Assembly (NCBI RefSeq): GCF_014199295.1
Contig: NZ_JACIJH010000007.1
Span: 1 to 64,000 of the forward strand
Direction: 5' to 3'
DNA length: 64,000 bases
Source: Sphingopyxis panaciterrulae
GTDB taxonomy: Bacteria > Pseudomonadota > Alphaproteobacteria > Sphingomonadales > Sphingomonadaceae
This document shows positions 8,064 through 17,589 of this stretch, in pieces. Every line of letters begins with the position of its first letter. Position 1 is the first letter of the stretch. The translations under genes were made by a program, and so were the position numbers. The notes beneath the pieces were generated by a model. It saw only the letters and a list, made by a program, of their open reading frames with translations. It made no database searches and was not told where the DNA came from.

Positions 8064-9326
8064 TCAGATAGGCTTGATCCGCAGCTTCGTGTTCATCGAG
8101 GTGATCGGCTCGCAGCCATCCTTGCGGACGATCATCATGTCCTCGACATGCGTCGTGCCCCAGCCGAACTCATGATAGGGCATGTCGAGGGTGAAGACCA
8201 TATTCTCCTCGAAGGCGAGGGGGTGTTCGCCCGGCATCTGAGGCCCCACCGAAACCGGGTGATCGGTATGTTCGAGGCCGATCGAATGCGGCGCGGCGAT
8301 GACGAAGCCCGGAAAGCCCCGATCGTGCACGGCCTTGAGCGTCAGGTCGACGATCTCCTTGAAGCTCTTGCCCGGCCGGATCGCTTCATAGGCGATCTGG
8401 AGCGCCCGGCCGACCGCGTCGATCCGGCTCAGCATCTCGTCGGTCGGCTCGCCGAAATAGACCGACCGGCCGACGTCGCCGCGATATTGTTTGTACGATC
8501 CCACCGAATCGAGCTTCATCAACTCGTTCGGCTCGACGACGCCGGTTGCGAGGCCGCGGATATTGGCGATGATCCATTCCGACTGGCCGCCCTGCTGCGC
8601 CATGGCGACGGCGTGGATGCGGCCGATCTCGTCGAGCGGCATGCCGATCTCGAGCCGGTCGATCACCGTGTCGATTGCCTTTTCGCTCATCCGCCCGGCG
8701 ATCCTCAGCAGCGCGATCTCGCTTTCGCTCTTCACCATGCGGATCTGCTTGAAGATATTGAGGGCGTCGCAGCCGGCGATGCCCTCCAGACCCAGCGTGT
8801 GCAGCCATCCGCAGACGCGCGGGTCGTCGAAGCCGATGCGCGCTTTTTCCAGCCCCGCGGTGCGCAGCGCGCCGGCCAGCGCGCGCGCGGCGGTCGCGTG
8901 CTCGGTCCCCGCGTGCATGGCATAGCGACCCAGCAATTGCCGGTCGCGCGGCGCCATTTCGACGCCCTCGCGAGTCGGATAGGGCATGATCGGGCCGGGC
9001 GCGGGTTCGTCGACCTCCTCGGTCGTGACCTCGAAATCGCGTTCGGGAATATTCCGGGGATCGATGCGCGTCAGATAGGTCGCGACGTTGGGCATCCAGG
9101 TCGGGGCATGCTCCAGATGATAGACCCCGCTGCCCGGCATGACGAGTGCCGCCGGCCGATCCTCGTCGCGGGGCAGCATCGCATAGAGCGTATAGTTGCG
9201 CGACATCAGGAACATCGGTCCATAATAGTCGGAGAGATAGTAGATATTTTCCGGAAACGCCGCGACAAGGGCGTCGAGGCCATGAGCGTCCATGATCCGG
9301 TTGGCGCGGTCGCGGTTGAGCAGCAT
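8064..9326 (-). CDS. M24-family (creatinase / Xaa-Pro peptidase-like) hydrolase
   Basis: This is a 420-residue pita-bread-fold protein: an N-terminal creatinase-type domain, then a C-terminal M24 domain. Candidate metal ligands are Asp273, Asp284 (RGDVGRS), His347 (PHSIGLEH) and Glu395 (HVEDMMIV). The fourth position, normally Glu in a VxTIEPG motif, reads FTLDMPYHEFG, so Asp381 takes its place. M24 members include aminopeptidases that need two metals, and creatinase-type amidinohydrolases that need none, so the reaction is uncertain. The start at 9326 is chosen because GGAG lies 6 nt upstream; ATG 9332 is too close to that site. It is divergent from an MFS carrier at 9515, which suggests uptake and cleavage of the same compound. 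Confidence 0.85.
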   Translation of the reverse strand: MLLNRDRANRIMDAHGLDALVAAFPENIYYLSDYYGPMFLMSRNYTLYAMLPRDEDRPAALVMPGSGVYHLEHAPTWMPNVATYLTRIDPRNIPERDFEVTTEEVDEPAPGPIMPYPTREGVEMAPRDRQLLGRYAMHAGTEHATAARALAGALRTAGLEKARIGFDDPRVCGWLHTLGLEGIAGCDALNIFKQIRMVKSESEIALLRIAGRMSEKAIDTVIDRLEIGMPLDEIGRIHAVAMAQQGGQSEWIIANIRGLATGVVEPNELMKLDSVGSYKQYRGDVGRSVYFGEPTDEMLSRIDAVGRALQIAYEAIRPGKSFKEIVDLTLKAVHDRGFPGFVIAAPHSIGLEHTDHPVSVGPQMPGEHPLAFEENMVFTLDMPYHEFGWGTTHVEDMMIVRKDGCEPITSMNTKLRIKPI

Positions 9327-9514
9327 CGACATCTCCGTTGGCAATGATCCCGGACGCAGTTGAATCCGTGGCGGGCATCAGATGCCATGCGGCGGCGCCC
9401 GGCAATCGCTCCGACCCCATTTTCTCGCAGGTCGATAGGATCGGCTTCGCCGCTTCCCCTTCGCCGGTCCGCCTGCATAACGAAAGGCTCTCGCCAATCG
9501 ACGCAGGTGCATTC
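9327..9514. promoter_or_regulatory. Divergent intergenic region, M24 hydrolase / MFS carrier
   Basis: This 188-bp region contains both start regions and therefore both promoters. No strong palindrome or consensus promoter was recognised by eye. The plus-strand frame is open back to 9338, but the residues before 9515 do not resemble an MFS N-terminus. Confidence 0.3.
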
Positions 9515-10897
9515 ATGGATTCCAAGGCCGACATCGCCGTTCGCCCTCCCGAATTCGGCGAGACGGCCTTGCCCTATCCTCCCGCGCTGCGGGCGTGGGG
9601 CGTGCTGGCGCTCTTCTGTCTCGCCTCGATCATCTCGGTCATCGATCGCGGCATCCTGACTCTGGTGGTCGAGCCGGTGCGCGCCGACCTTGCGATCTCG
9701 GATCTGCAGATCAGCCTGTTGCAGGGGCTGTCCTTCGGACTTTTCTATGCCGTGATGGGCATCCCGCTCGGCCTGATGGCCGATCGGGTCTCGCGCAAGC
9801 GGCTGTTGATCTTCGGCATCGTCGTATGGAGCCTCGCCACCATGTATGGCGCGGAGGCTGCGTCGTTCGGCGAACTCTTCGCGGCGCGCCTGCTCGTGGG
9901 GCTGGGCGAGGCGGCGCTCGCCCCGTGCGCGGTGTCGACCATCGCCGACATGTTCCCGCCGGAACGGCGCGGGCGGCCGATCAGCGTCTATTTGCTGGGG
10001 CAGGCGATCGCACCGGGTATCGGCCTGTTCATCACCTCGCTCGTCCTCAGCGCTGCGCCGACCGGTGCGTTCGACGGCATCCCGATCCTGTCGAGCCTTG
10101 CCCCCTGGCGGATCGTCTTCTTCCTCTGCGGCGCGATCGGGCTTGTCGTCGCCGCGCTGCTGCTCCTCTATCGCGAGCCGCCGCGCCGGGATGTACGCCC
10201 CGCGCAGGGGGCGGGCAGCATTGGCGAGGCCTTCGTCTATCTTCGGCGCAACTGGGTGCTGTTCCTGCCCTTCTACGTCGGCTTCGCGGTCTTCACGATG
10301 CACACCTATGGGCTGGCTGGCTGGAACGCCACCTATCTGATCCGGACCTTCGGCGCGAGCGAGGTCGAGGTCGGGCGGTGGCTGGGCACCGGCGCAATGA
10401 TCGCGGGCGGGGGCGGGGCGCTGCTCGCCGGCTGGGTCAACGACCGGATCGCCCGCCGCAGCGGCCCCGCGGGCAAATTGCGCCTGCTGATGGCGATCTG
10501 TCTCGTCGCGCTGCCCAGCACGCTGCTGGTGCTTGCCCCGACCTTCGGCGTCGGCCTGGCGATGGTCATCCTGTCGATCGCCGTCATGCCGATGGTTGGG
10601 ACGACGATGGTGTCGACGATTACCGAACTGGTCCCGGGGACCATGCGCGGCGTGGCGGTTTCGTTGTTCGGGATGACGAACACCTTGCTCGGGGCGACGA
10701 TGGGGCCGCTGCTGATCGCGGTGGCGACCCAGGAAATCTATCGCGACCCCGATTTGATCGGAGCCTCGATGACGACGGTTGGCTTACCCGTCATTGCCGG
10801 AGGTTTCCTGCTCTATTTTCTCGCGTCGCGGGGACTGCGACTGTGTTTGAAGCGCGACGCTGCCTTTGCAGCGGTCGCGCAGGGAGCCGCCGATTAG
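9515..10897 (+). CDS. MFS transporter, spinster-like
   Basis: This is an inner-membrane carrier of about 460 residues with roughly twelve hydrophobic segments. The first transmembrane helix holds SVIDRGILTLVVEPVR. The loop between helices 2 and 3 has the MFS motif GLMADRVSRKR, followed by LVGLGEAALAPCA in the helix 4 region. The DR in helix 1 and the overall pattern match the spinster-like branch common in sphingomonad catabolic clusters. The start at 9515 is chosen because the upstream in-frame residues are not MFS-like; the ribosome-binding site is weak. Its divergent partner is the M24 hydrolase. The TAG stop coincides with the first base of a dispersed repeat (10895-11031). It is related in sequence to the MFS gene at 22353. 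Confidence 0.88.
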   Translation: MDSKADIAVRPPEFGETALPYPPALRAWGVLALFCLASIISVIDRGILTLVVEPVRADLAISDLQISLLQGLSFGLFYAVMGIPLGLMADRVSRKRLLIFGIVVWSLATMYGAEAASFGELFAARLLVGLGEAALAPCAVSTIADMFPPERRGRPISVYLLGQAIAPGIGLFITSLVLSAAPTGAFDGIPILSSLAPWRIVFFLCGAIGLVVAALLLLYREPPRRDVRPAQGAGSIGEAFVYLRRNWVLFLPFYVGFAVFTMHTYGLAGWNATYLIRTFGASEVEVGRWLGTGAMIAGGGGALLAGWVNDRIARRSGPAGKLRLLMAICLVALPSTLLVLAPTFGVGLAMVILSIAVMPMVGTTMVSTITELVPGTMRGVAVSLFGMTNTLLGATMGPLLIAVATQEIYRDPDLIGASMTTVGLPVIAGGFLLYFLASRGLRLCLKRDAAFAAVAQGAAD

Positions 10898-11031
10898 AGC
10901 GGCGAGCCTTAAATCCGACCCGTTCGCCCCCGCCTCCGCGGGGGCAGGCTCTGAGCTTGTCGAAGGGCCGTTCTTTCTTTCCGCGCCGCAAGAAGACGGA
11001 CGGTGCTTCGACAAGCTCAGCACGAACGGAA
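10895..11031. repeat. Dispersed palindromic intergenic repeat, copy A
   Basis: The element begins at the TAG stop of the MFS gene with TAGAGCGGCGAGCC. It contains CTGAGCTTGTCGAAG at 10951-10965 and its exact reverse complement at 11006-11020. A second copy lies inverted at 47163-47300 with about the same length and internal order. It sits between convergent genes and could act as a bidirectional transcription barrier. The family resembles short repeats common in sphingomonads. No encoded protein is seen. Confidence 0.8.
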
Positions 11032-11065
11032 TGGCAGAATAGTGTCTGCCGCTTCTCTTCAGATC

Positions 11066-12361
11066 TCACCGCTTGCGAGGTGCGCGGCCGCCGAAGGTGA
11101 CGAGGCTTTCCGTTCCGTTCGCACCGAGCGCCGCGACGCCCACGAAATTGTCATCGACGACCACGCCCTTGAGCAAGCCTTCCTGGGCCGATCCGCCGGC
11201 GACGTCGATGTGATCGGTCCATTGCTGCTCGTCGGCGCGGCGCCAATAGATGCGATAGCTGGCGGCCCCGGAAACGGGAGTCCATGTGACCGTCGTGTCC
11301 GATCCCAGCGCCCCGCGCAGCATCACGGCGGCCGGCGCGGCGGGCGCGCTGGCGAGACGGCGGATCGTGGCGGCGTTGATCGCCGCCACCTTGGCGAGAT
11401 AGGGAAAATCCATCTTGTCGGGTGTGTCGCCGAAACCGGGGCGCAGCGCCTGATGCTGGGCGGGATAGTTTTCGATGGCTACAGAGAAACGCACGGCGGG
11501 ATAGCCGAGTTCGAGGAAGGGGAAATGGTCGCCGCCGCGCCCGAAGCGGTCGGGGCGGCGCACCATCAGCACATCGAGACCGTTCGGCACCGTCTTCGCG
11601 ATATTGCGAATAGCCTTGGCCAGGGCGCGTGAAGGGCCGTCGTCCTCTCCGCCGTTGTTGCGGCGCGCCATTTGTTCGGCGAGCGGTTCGGATTGCGCGA
11701 TCCCTTCCGAAAACACGCGAACGCGATCCGCAACGCGCGTGCCGTCGGTGCCGACCGTGTTGCCGACGATGTCGTTGTTGAGGACCGCGGTCACCTGCCA
11801 GCCGCGCTCCTTGGCGGTTTCGGCCAGCAGCGTGCCGCCGAACAAGCCCTGTTCCTCGCCCGACAACGCCGCATAGACGATCGAAGCGGCGAATTTCTCC
11901 TTGGACAAGATGCGCGCCACTTCCAGCACCAGGGCGGTGCCCGACCCGTCGTCGTTGGCACCGGGCGCGTCCGCCGTCGCGTCCATCACGTCGTTGACGC
12001 GGGTATCGATGTGCCCCATCACGATCACCACGCGATTGGGATCGCTGCCCGGCTGGATACCCAGGACATCGACCACATTGACGCCGTTTGGCGCCCGATC
12101 GTTGGTGAAGACGCGCTCCACCGTGGACACCTGGATACAGCCGCCGCACCCGGCGCTTGTCTTGTTCAGTTCACTGGCGAACCAGCGCCGTGCGGCACCG
12201 ATGCCGCGCGTCGGATGATCGGGGTCGGAAAGCGTGTGCCGCGTTCCGAAGCTGACGAGCTTTTCGACATCGGCCTGAAGGCGCGCCGGATCGGGGGTCT
12301 GCTGCGCGAAAACGGTCGCGGGCAAGGCTAGAGCGGCAAGAGCGAGAGATGAATAGCGCAT
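11066..12361 (-). CDS. Secreted M28-family zinc metallopeptidase
   Basis: This is a 431-residue exported peptidase with a signal peptide ending at VFAQQ. The M28 aminopeptidase domain shows the full di-zinc set: His117 (GHIDT), bridging Asp137 (GANDDGSG), catalytic and metal Glu169/Glu170 (SGEEQG), Asp197 (NNDIVG) and a later His in YPAQHQ. After about residue 335 a fibronectin-III-like tail follows (TVTWTPVSGAASYRIYW). It should release amino acids from peptides in the periplasm or outside. It lies downstream of the ECF sigma/FecR pair on the same strand and may be co-regulated with the divergent TonB receptor. It ends just beyond repeat copy A. Confidence 0.9.
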   Translation of the reverse strand: MRYSSLALAALALPATVFAQQTPDPARLQADVEKLVSFGTRHTLSDPDHPTRGIGAARRWFASELNKTSAGCGGCIQVSTVERVFTNDRAPNGVNVVDVLGIQPGSDPNRVVIVMGHIDTRVNDVMDATADAPGANDDGSGTALVLEVARILSKEKFAASIVYAALSGEEQGLFGGTLLAETAKERGWQVTAVLNNDIVGNTVGTDGTRVADRVRVFSEGIAQSEPLAEQMARRNNGGEDDGPSRALAKAIRNIAKTVPNGLDVLMVRRPDRFGRGGDHFPFLELGYPAVRFSVAIENYPAQHQALRPGFGDTPDKMDFPYLAKVAAINAATIRRLASAPAAPAAVMLRGALGSDTTVTWTPVSGAASYRIYWRRADEQQWTDHIDVAGGSAQEGLLKGVVVDDNFVGVAALGANGTESLVTFGGRAPRKR

Positions 12362-12452
12362 GGGTTTCAGCCTGTCCTATCGATGATGGTGATGAAATGG
12401 AAAAAGGCGGTGTCCGGCGACGTTTGCGGACGCCCCCCCGGCGTCGATCGGT

Positions 12453-13478
12453 CTATGGACCATCTCCTCTTTGTCCGACGGCGCGTCCCGCGTCGGGGGA
12501 AATATGTATCCCGCCCTGTGTATCCGTCCGCACGGCCACCGGAAGCGTCATTTCCAGCGCTTCCAGGAATCCGGCCCGATTGTCGGTGCGGAACATGCCG
12601 TTGATCCTGAGGTCGGCCACCGCCGGATCGACGGTGATCTTGCGCGAGGAATAGTGGTTCATGTCCTCGATGGCGCTTGCCAGCCGCTCGTTGTCGAAGA
12701 AAACCCGCCCGTCGGCCCACCCCAATATCTTGTCGGTGTCGACGATCCGCAGTTTCGGCGAGGCGGCGCCGGCTGCCGCCACCAACTGCTGGCGCGGTTT
12801 CAATATCTGCTGCGCCGGCCCGGCTCCGGAGCGGACGGGCCGCACGGCCACCACCCCTTCGGCCAGCGTAACGCGCAATTCGGTCGGGGATACGTCAACG
12901 TCGAACAGCGTCCCCAGCGCGGTAATGGTCCGGTCGCCGGCCTTGACGACGAAGGGCCGCTGCGGGTCTTTCGCGACGTCGAACAGGGCGCGCCCCGCGA
13001 GCAGGGTGATGTCCCGTCGCTCGCCGCCGATCCGCGCCAGCATCCGGGTGTCCGAATCGAGCGTGACCACGGACCCGTCGGCCAACGTCACCTTGGCGCG
13101 CTCGTCCGGCGAGGTGACATAAACCTTGCCGCCCTGCAAAAGCGCGGCAACCTCGATGCTGCGTTCTGGCCGCAGTCCGGCCAGCATCAGCAAGAGGCAG
13201 GCGGCGAGTCCGGCGGAAACGGCCAGGATCAGGCGTCGTCGCCGGCTTGCGCGGATGCTGCCGCGTGCTTCGTCCCGCAGCGCGCTCAGCTCGGGCAACC
13301 GGGCATTCGCCCGCAACAACGACAAGGCCGCCTGCAGGCGATCATGGGCCGCCTCATGCTCGGCATCCTGCTTCAGCCAGGCCTGAAACGCCGCACGGTC
13401 GCGCGAACTCGCCCGCGCGCCGCGGAGGCGTGCATCCCATGCCGCCGCCGCCTCGTCCGCTTTCCGACGTTCGCTCAT
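12453..13478 (-). CDS. FecR-family anti-sigma / sigma regulator
   Basis: This is a 341-residue single-pass inner-membrane protein. An N-terminal cytoplasmic DUF4880-type region (about 8-60) is followed by one transmembrane helix (about 82-102). A periplasmic FecR domain follows, with VYVTSPDERAKVTLADGS and LLAGRALFDVAKDPQRPF, and then a C-terminal secretin/TonB-short-like region. Family members hold the partner ECF sigma factor and pass on the signal from a TonB receptor. Its ATG overlaps the stop of the sigma gene (ATGA at 13475-13478), which implies translational coupling. The divergent receptor at 14255 carries the matching STN signalling domain. Confidence 0.93.
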   Translation of the reverse strand: MSERRKADEAAAAWDARLRGARASSRDRAAFQAWLKQDAEHEAAHDRLQAALSLLRANARLPELSALRDEARGSIRASRRRRLILAVSAGLAACLLLMLAGLRPERSIEVAALLQGGKVYVTSPDERAKVTLADGSVVTLDSDTRMLARIGGERRDITLLAGRALFDVAKDPQRPFVVKAGDRTITALGTLFDVDVSPTELRVTLAEGVVAVRPVRSGAGPAQQILKPRQQLVAAAGAASPKLRIVDTDKILGWADGRVFFDNERLASAIEDMNHYSSRKITVDPAVADLRINGMFRTDNRAGFLEALEMTLPVAVRTDTQGGIHISPDAGRAVGQRGDGP

Positions 13479-13987
13479 CGCTCTTTCCGAAGGCGCTGGA
13501 GGAGGTGGGTGTTGGCGCGGGCCATATGCTTCTCGACTGTGCTGAGCGATACGCCCATGCGACGGGCGATCTCGACCTGTGCGACGCCGTCGAAATGATA
13601 GTGGCTGAAGACAATGCGCACCATTTCGGGCAGTTCGTAAAGGGCCGCGATCAGAATCTGGAGCATTTCCCGGCTTTGCAGGATGCGCTCGGGTGAAAAA
13701 CTCGCCTCGTCCACGATATCGAAGCCGTCGGGAACGGCCGTCATGATACTGCGAACGCTGGCGCGTCGCGCCCTGTCCCGCAGGACATTGGCCGCGACCT
13801 GGAAAACATAACCCTGGATATGGGCGATCGCGGCCAAATCCTGTCCGGCCAGGCGGCTGAACACATCCTGCACCAGATCGTCCGCATCCTCGCCGGGTTC
13901 CAGCCGACGCCGGAAGAATCGCAGCAGCGGGGCGCGGTATCGCGCGGCGACGTCTTCGAGTCCCGGATGCCGTGCGGCAACTGGCAT
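13475..13987 (-). CDS. FecI-like ECF RNA polymerase sigma factor
   Basis: This is a 170-residue ECF sigma factor. Region 2 includes RRLEPGEDADDLVQDVFSRL and region 4 includes YELPEMVRIVFSHYHFDG with the helix-turn-helix VEIARRMGVSLSTVEKHM. It should direct transcription of the divergent TonB receptor when FecR is relieved. The ATGA overlap with fecR fixes the gene pair. No consensus ECF promoter could be confidently placed in the divergent region. Confidence 0.93.
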   Translation of the reverse strand: MPVAARHPGLEDVAARYRAPLLRFFRRRLEPGEDADDLVQDVFSRLAGQDLAAIAHIQGYVFQVAANVLRDRARRASVRSIMTAVPDGFDIVDEASFSPERILQSREMLQILIAALYELPEMVRIVFSHYHFDGVAQVEIARRMGVSLSTVEKHMARANTHLLQRLRKER

Positions 13988-14254
13988 GCGTGTTTCCTCC
14001 CTTCCACCCGATAGGACGCAGCGGTACGGCGATCCCGTAAAAGATTCCCTGCAGCCCCGGCCGCCCCGATTTCGAGCCTTATGGGCATAGCGGGATCTCG
14101 CAGCCCGATGTCCGCCAATTTTCCATGAGTTGGGAAGACATGTTTCGCCCCCGACAGATTAACTTTTCGGCATTTGTGACATTTTTTTTCCGGGATCGGG
14201 TCCGACGTGCGTCTCAACAGGCATAAGAAACGCGCAGCAAGGTCAGGGGAAATC
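13988..14254. promoter_or_regulatory. Divergent control region, sigma/FecR operon and STN-type TonB receptor
   Basis: This 267-bp region lies between the sigma factor start and the receptor start. It holds an AT-rich patch with a run of eight T at about 14183-14190. The receptor gene has a clear AGGGGAAA ribosome-binding site just before 14255. A sigma-dependent promoter is expected here, but no certain -35/-10 assignment can be made by eye. Confidence 0.35.
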
Positions 14255-17200
14255 ATGCGTAACAGGGGACGGCTTTCGCTTTATGGTTGTGGCTCGGCGG
14301 CTTTGGCGCTCTGGCTGGCGGCGGCGCCGGTGGCGGCCGCCCAGTCGGTCCGAAGTTTCGATATTCCCGCGGGCGACCTCGGTCGTGCGTTGAACAGCTT
14401 CGCTCGCCAGGCGAACCAGGAACTCATCTTCTCCAGCGCACTGGTGGCGGGGAAACGGACGAAGGGCGTGCGGGGCGGTTTGGAGCCGCGCGCGGCACTG
14501 GATATCCTGCTGGAGGGAAGCGGCCTGCGCGTCGAGGGCGGCTCGGTCCTGACGTTGCGGCCGAGCGGCGGAGCGGAAGCCTCGGCCGTCCGACGCCAGA
14601 CCGCGAGCGCCGTGCGTCCGGTGGCGCGCGCGGCCTATGTCCAGGACTCCGCGCCCGAGCCGGTTGTCGCCGCCGCGCCGGAAGAGCGCGCGCCGCAGCC
14701 CGCGTCCGAAATCATCGTCACCGGTTCGCGCATCACCCGCGACGGTTATGAAGCGCCGACGCCGACGACCGTCCTGTCGATGGAGGATATCCAGGATCGG
14801 GCGCCGACGAACATAGCCGATTATGTCAATCAATTGCCGTCGATGGGGATCGGCAATTCGCCGCGCACGACATTGATGTTCGCCAATGCCACCGGCGGCG
14901 CGAACCAGATGAGCGCGCGCGGCCTGGGCGTGACCCGCACGCTGACGCTGCTGGATGGCCGCCGCGTCGTCGGGTCCGGCATGTCCCCCGCCGTCGACGT
15001 CAACCTGCTGCCGCAGAATCTGGTGCAGCGGGTCGATGTGGTGACCGGCGGGGCTTCGGCCGCCTATGGCTCCGATGCCGTCGCCGGTGTCGTCAACTTC
15101 ATTCTCGACACCAAGTTCACCGGTGTGAAGGGCTCGCTGAACTTCAGTCAGACCGACCGGTCCGACGGCCGGGTCGTTTCGGGCGATCTCGCCTATGGTA
15201 CTCCCTTTGCCGACGGCCGCGGCCATATCCTGCTCAGCGGTTCCTATTTCAAGGGGCGGGGAATCGATTCGCCGCTCAGCCGCGACTGGTATCGTCCGGG
15301 CTATCGCCTGATGACGAACCCGGACTGGACCGCGACGAACGGCGAGCCAGGACAGATCGTGCGCTATGACGCCGGCTATAACAGCACGCCGGGCGGCGTG
15401 ATCGCGTCGGGGCCGCTCAAGGGCATGCAGTTCCTGCCGGACGGCCAGGTCGGCCAGTTCGTCTTTGGCCCGATCCAGCAGGGTCAGATGCAGGCAGGCG
15501 GCTCGGTCGAGGATACCGCCTATCGCTGGCCGCTGTTGCCCGACGACAAGCATTGGAGCACCTATGGTCGGCTGAGCTATGATCTGACCGACAATGTCAC
15601 CGCCATCGTCGAGGCGGGCTATGCGGGGTCGGACACGCACAACTGGTCGGCGGCCTATAACCGTCAGGGCGCTTCGGCGATCATCGTGTCGCGCGAAAAT
15701 CCGTATCTGCCGCTGGCTACGCAACAAGCGATGGACGATGCCGGGGTCACCGAATTCGCCATGAACCGGCTCTTCTACGACATGGTCAACAACCCCGGCG
15801 GCCACGCCGGCGAAGCCGGCTACCATAGGCGCCAGGACCGGTTCCTGGTGGCGCTCGAAGGACGCTTTCTCGACAGCGGACAATGGCGTGCCTATTATCA
15901 GCGCGGCCATAGCGACGTCTGGTATACGCGCGACAACAATCTGATTCCCGCGCGCTTCAATCAGGCCATCGACGTGATCGCCAATCCCGCGACCGGCGGC
16001 GTATCGGGAGTCGCGGCGGGGGCGCCGATCTGTCGCTCGACGCTTGCCGATCCGGGCAATGGCTGCGTGCCGATGAACATCTTTGGCGAGGGCGCGCTCG
16101 GCGCCGCATCCATCGCATGGGTCACGGGTCTCAGCGATGGATATCGCACGCGTCAGGATCTCGACTTTCGGCAGGATGTCTGGTCGATCGACGCCCAATA
16201 TGAACCCTTCTCGACCTGGGCGGGCCCGGTCTCGATCGCGGCGGGCTTCGAATATCGCAAGGAATCCTTCTCGTCGACCGCGGACGAACTGTCGCTGGCG
16301 TCGCGGTGGAACGTGGGCAATTTCAAGGGCGGCACCGGCAAATATAATGTGAAGGAGTTCTTTGGCGAGGTCCTGGTGCCGTTGCTCCGGGATTCGGCGC
16401 TGGGCCGGAGCCTGGACCTCAACGCGGCGGTGCGGCGGACCGATTATTCCACGAGCGGGCCCGTGACGACGTGGAAGGCGGGCCTGACCTGGGATATCAC
16501 CGACGACCTGCGCCTGCGCGGGACCCGTTCGCGCGACATCCGCGCGCCCAATCTCAACGATCTGTATGCGCCCGGAAGCCAGTTCGTGAACGCCTATTTC
16601 GACCGGACCCAGCCCGGCAGTCCACAGGTCTCCAATCGCACCATCAGCGGCGGCAATCCGAACCTGACCCCGGAAATCGCCGATACCTGGACAGCCGGGG
16701 GCATCTACAGCCCGCATTGGCTCCCTGGTTTCAGCCTGTCGGTGGACTGGTACAAGATCGACATCCGGGATGCGATCGTGGGGGTCGGCGCGCAGACGAT
16801 CATCGATCAATGCTATGGCTATAATCGGCCGCAGAACCCCGCGGCATGTACCTCGATCGTGCTGGCGCCGGGGGCGACCAACCTGGTCGATGCCACCATC
16901 TACACCGGCGGCATCAACGCCCAGGAGGTTGCGGTGGAAGGCATCGACTATGAGGCAAGCTATCGCGCGAAGCTCGATGAGATCAGCGGTTCGCTGCCCG
17001 GGGCGATCAACCTCCGGCTGCTGGTCTCGCAGCGGCTGAAGGACGAAACCAATCTGCCGGGCGATACGACGCCGCCCACCCTGGGCACGACGAGCAGCCT
17101 GAAGTGGAAGGCCATGCTGACCGGCACCTATGCCGTCGGCCCGAGCCGCACGACGCTGACGGTACGCTATCTGGGGCCGGGCAAGGTCACGAACTATCCG

Positions 17201-17443
17201 ATGACGAGCCAGCAGGGTCTGGCCGACGACGTCAATCATGTGGATTCGACGTGGTATTTCGACCTTTCCGAGAATTACGACCTCAGCATCGCCGGCGCCA
17301 AGGTAACGCTGTTCGGCGTCGTGGAAAATCTGTTCGATCGTACTCCCGAGCCGATTCCGGGCGGATATATCGGCTTCGGCACGAACAACCCCTATGATCT
17401 GCTGGGGCGCACCTATCGCATGGGGCTACGCTTCAAATTCTGA
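14255..17443 (+). CDS. TonB-dependent receptor with STN signalling domain
   Basis: This is a signalling outer-membrane receptor of about 1062 residues. The signal peptide ends at VAAAQS. A secretin/TonB N-terminal (STN) domain follows (SFDIPAGDLGRALNSFARQA to about residue 85), then a low-complexity linker, a plug domain starting at EIIVTGSRITRDGYE, and a large barrel ending in GLRFKF. The STN domain is the hallmark of FecA-type transducers that signal to FecR. The start at 14255 has a good AGGGGAAA site; an upstream in-frame ATG at 14207 does not fit the leader. It is divergent from the FecI/FecR pair and followed by an exported CocE-like hydrolase, so its ligand may be a peptide- or ester-like compound. 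That is inference. Confidence 0.93.
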   Translation: MRNRGRLSLYGCGSAALALWLAAAPVAAAQSVRSFDIPAGDLGRALNSFARQANQELIFSSALVAGKRTKGVRGGLEPRAALDILLEGSGLRVEGGSVLTLRPSGGAEASAVRRQTASAVRPVARAAYVQDSAPEPVVAAAPEERAPQPASEIIVTGSRITRDGYEAPTPTTVLSMEDIQDRAPTNIADYVNQLPSMGIGNSPRTTLMFANATGGANQMSARGLGVTRTLTLLDGRRVVGSGMSPAVDVNLLPQNLVQRVDVVTGGASAAYGSDAVAGVVNFILDTKFTGVKGSLNFSQTDRSDGRVVSGDLAYGTPFADGRGHILLSGSYFKGRGIDSPLSRDWYRPGYRLMTNPDWTATNGEPGQIVRYDAGYNSTPGGVIASGPLKGMQFLPDGQVGQFVFGPIQQGQMQAGGSVEDTAYRWPLLPDDKHWSTYGRLSYDLTDNVTAIVEAGYAGSDTHNWSAAYNRQGASAIIVSRENPYLPLATQQAMDDAGVTEFAMNRLFYDMVNNPGGHAGEAGYHRRQDRFLVALEGRFLDSGQWRAYYQRGHSDVWYTRDNNLIPARFNQAIDVIANPATGGVSGVAAGAPICRSTLADPGNGCVPMNIFGEGALGAASIAWVTGLSDGYRTRQDLDFRQDVWSIDAQYEPFSTWAGPVSIAAGFEYRKESFSSTADELSLASRWNVGNFKGGTGKYNVKEFFGEVLVPLLRDSALGRSLDLNAAVRRTDYSTSGPVTTWKAGLTWDITDDLRLRGTRSRDIRAPNLNDLYAPGSQFVNAYFDRTQPGSPQVSNRTISGGNPNLTPEIADTWTAGGIYSPHWLPGFSLSVDWYKIDIRDAIVGVGAQTIIDQCYGYNRPQNPAACTSIVLAPGATNLVDATIYTGGINAQEVAVEGIDYEASYRAKLDEISGSLPGAINLRLLVSQRLKDETNLPGDTTPPTLGTTSSLKWKAMLTGTYAVGPSRTTLTVRYLGPGKVTNYPMTSQQGLADDVNHVDSTWYFDLSENYDLSIAGAKVTLFGVVENLFDRTPEPIPGGYIGFGTNNPYDLLGRTYRMGLRFKF

Positions 17444-17589
17444 GATTCGGGCCCGGCCGGCTTTTCAACGCGGCCTGCCGGGCCGTTCGGGAACGCGGAA
17501 GCCGTCATCACGGATTCGGTGACCGGTACATCCGCGTGGATTGACAAGGGCGTCCGATCGTTCACGACGCTCCTCAGGAGGATTTCGCC

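Noticed and set aside
12433..12439. Run of seven C between the M28 peptidase and fecR
   Set aside because: It lies in non-coding DNA and causes no frame effect, so it was not grouped with the exoprotein G tracts.
14160..14254. ECF-sigma promoter before the STN receptor
   Set aside because: Several GGA/GTC-like words are present but none has convincing spacing; stating one would be guesswork.
14243..17239. Long open frame (about 1000 codons) antisense to the STN-type receptor, and similar long frames antisense to other genes (for example 19700-22255 plus strand, 48845-52222 plus strand, 54368-56494 plus strand)
   Set aside because: Products are Arg/Asp/Gly-rich with no recognisable domain, have no proper starts, and lie fully across well-supported genes. 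They are by-products of high GC and codon bias.
17450..17484. Inverted repeat GGCCCGGC and GCCGGGCC after the STN receptor gene
   Set aside because: It could be a weak terminator, but no T run follows and the downstream hydrolase may be cotranscribed.
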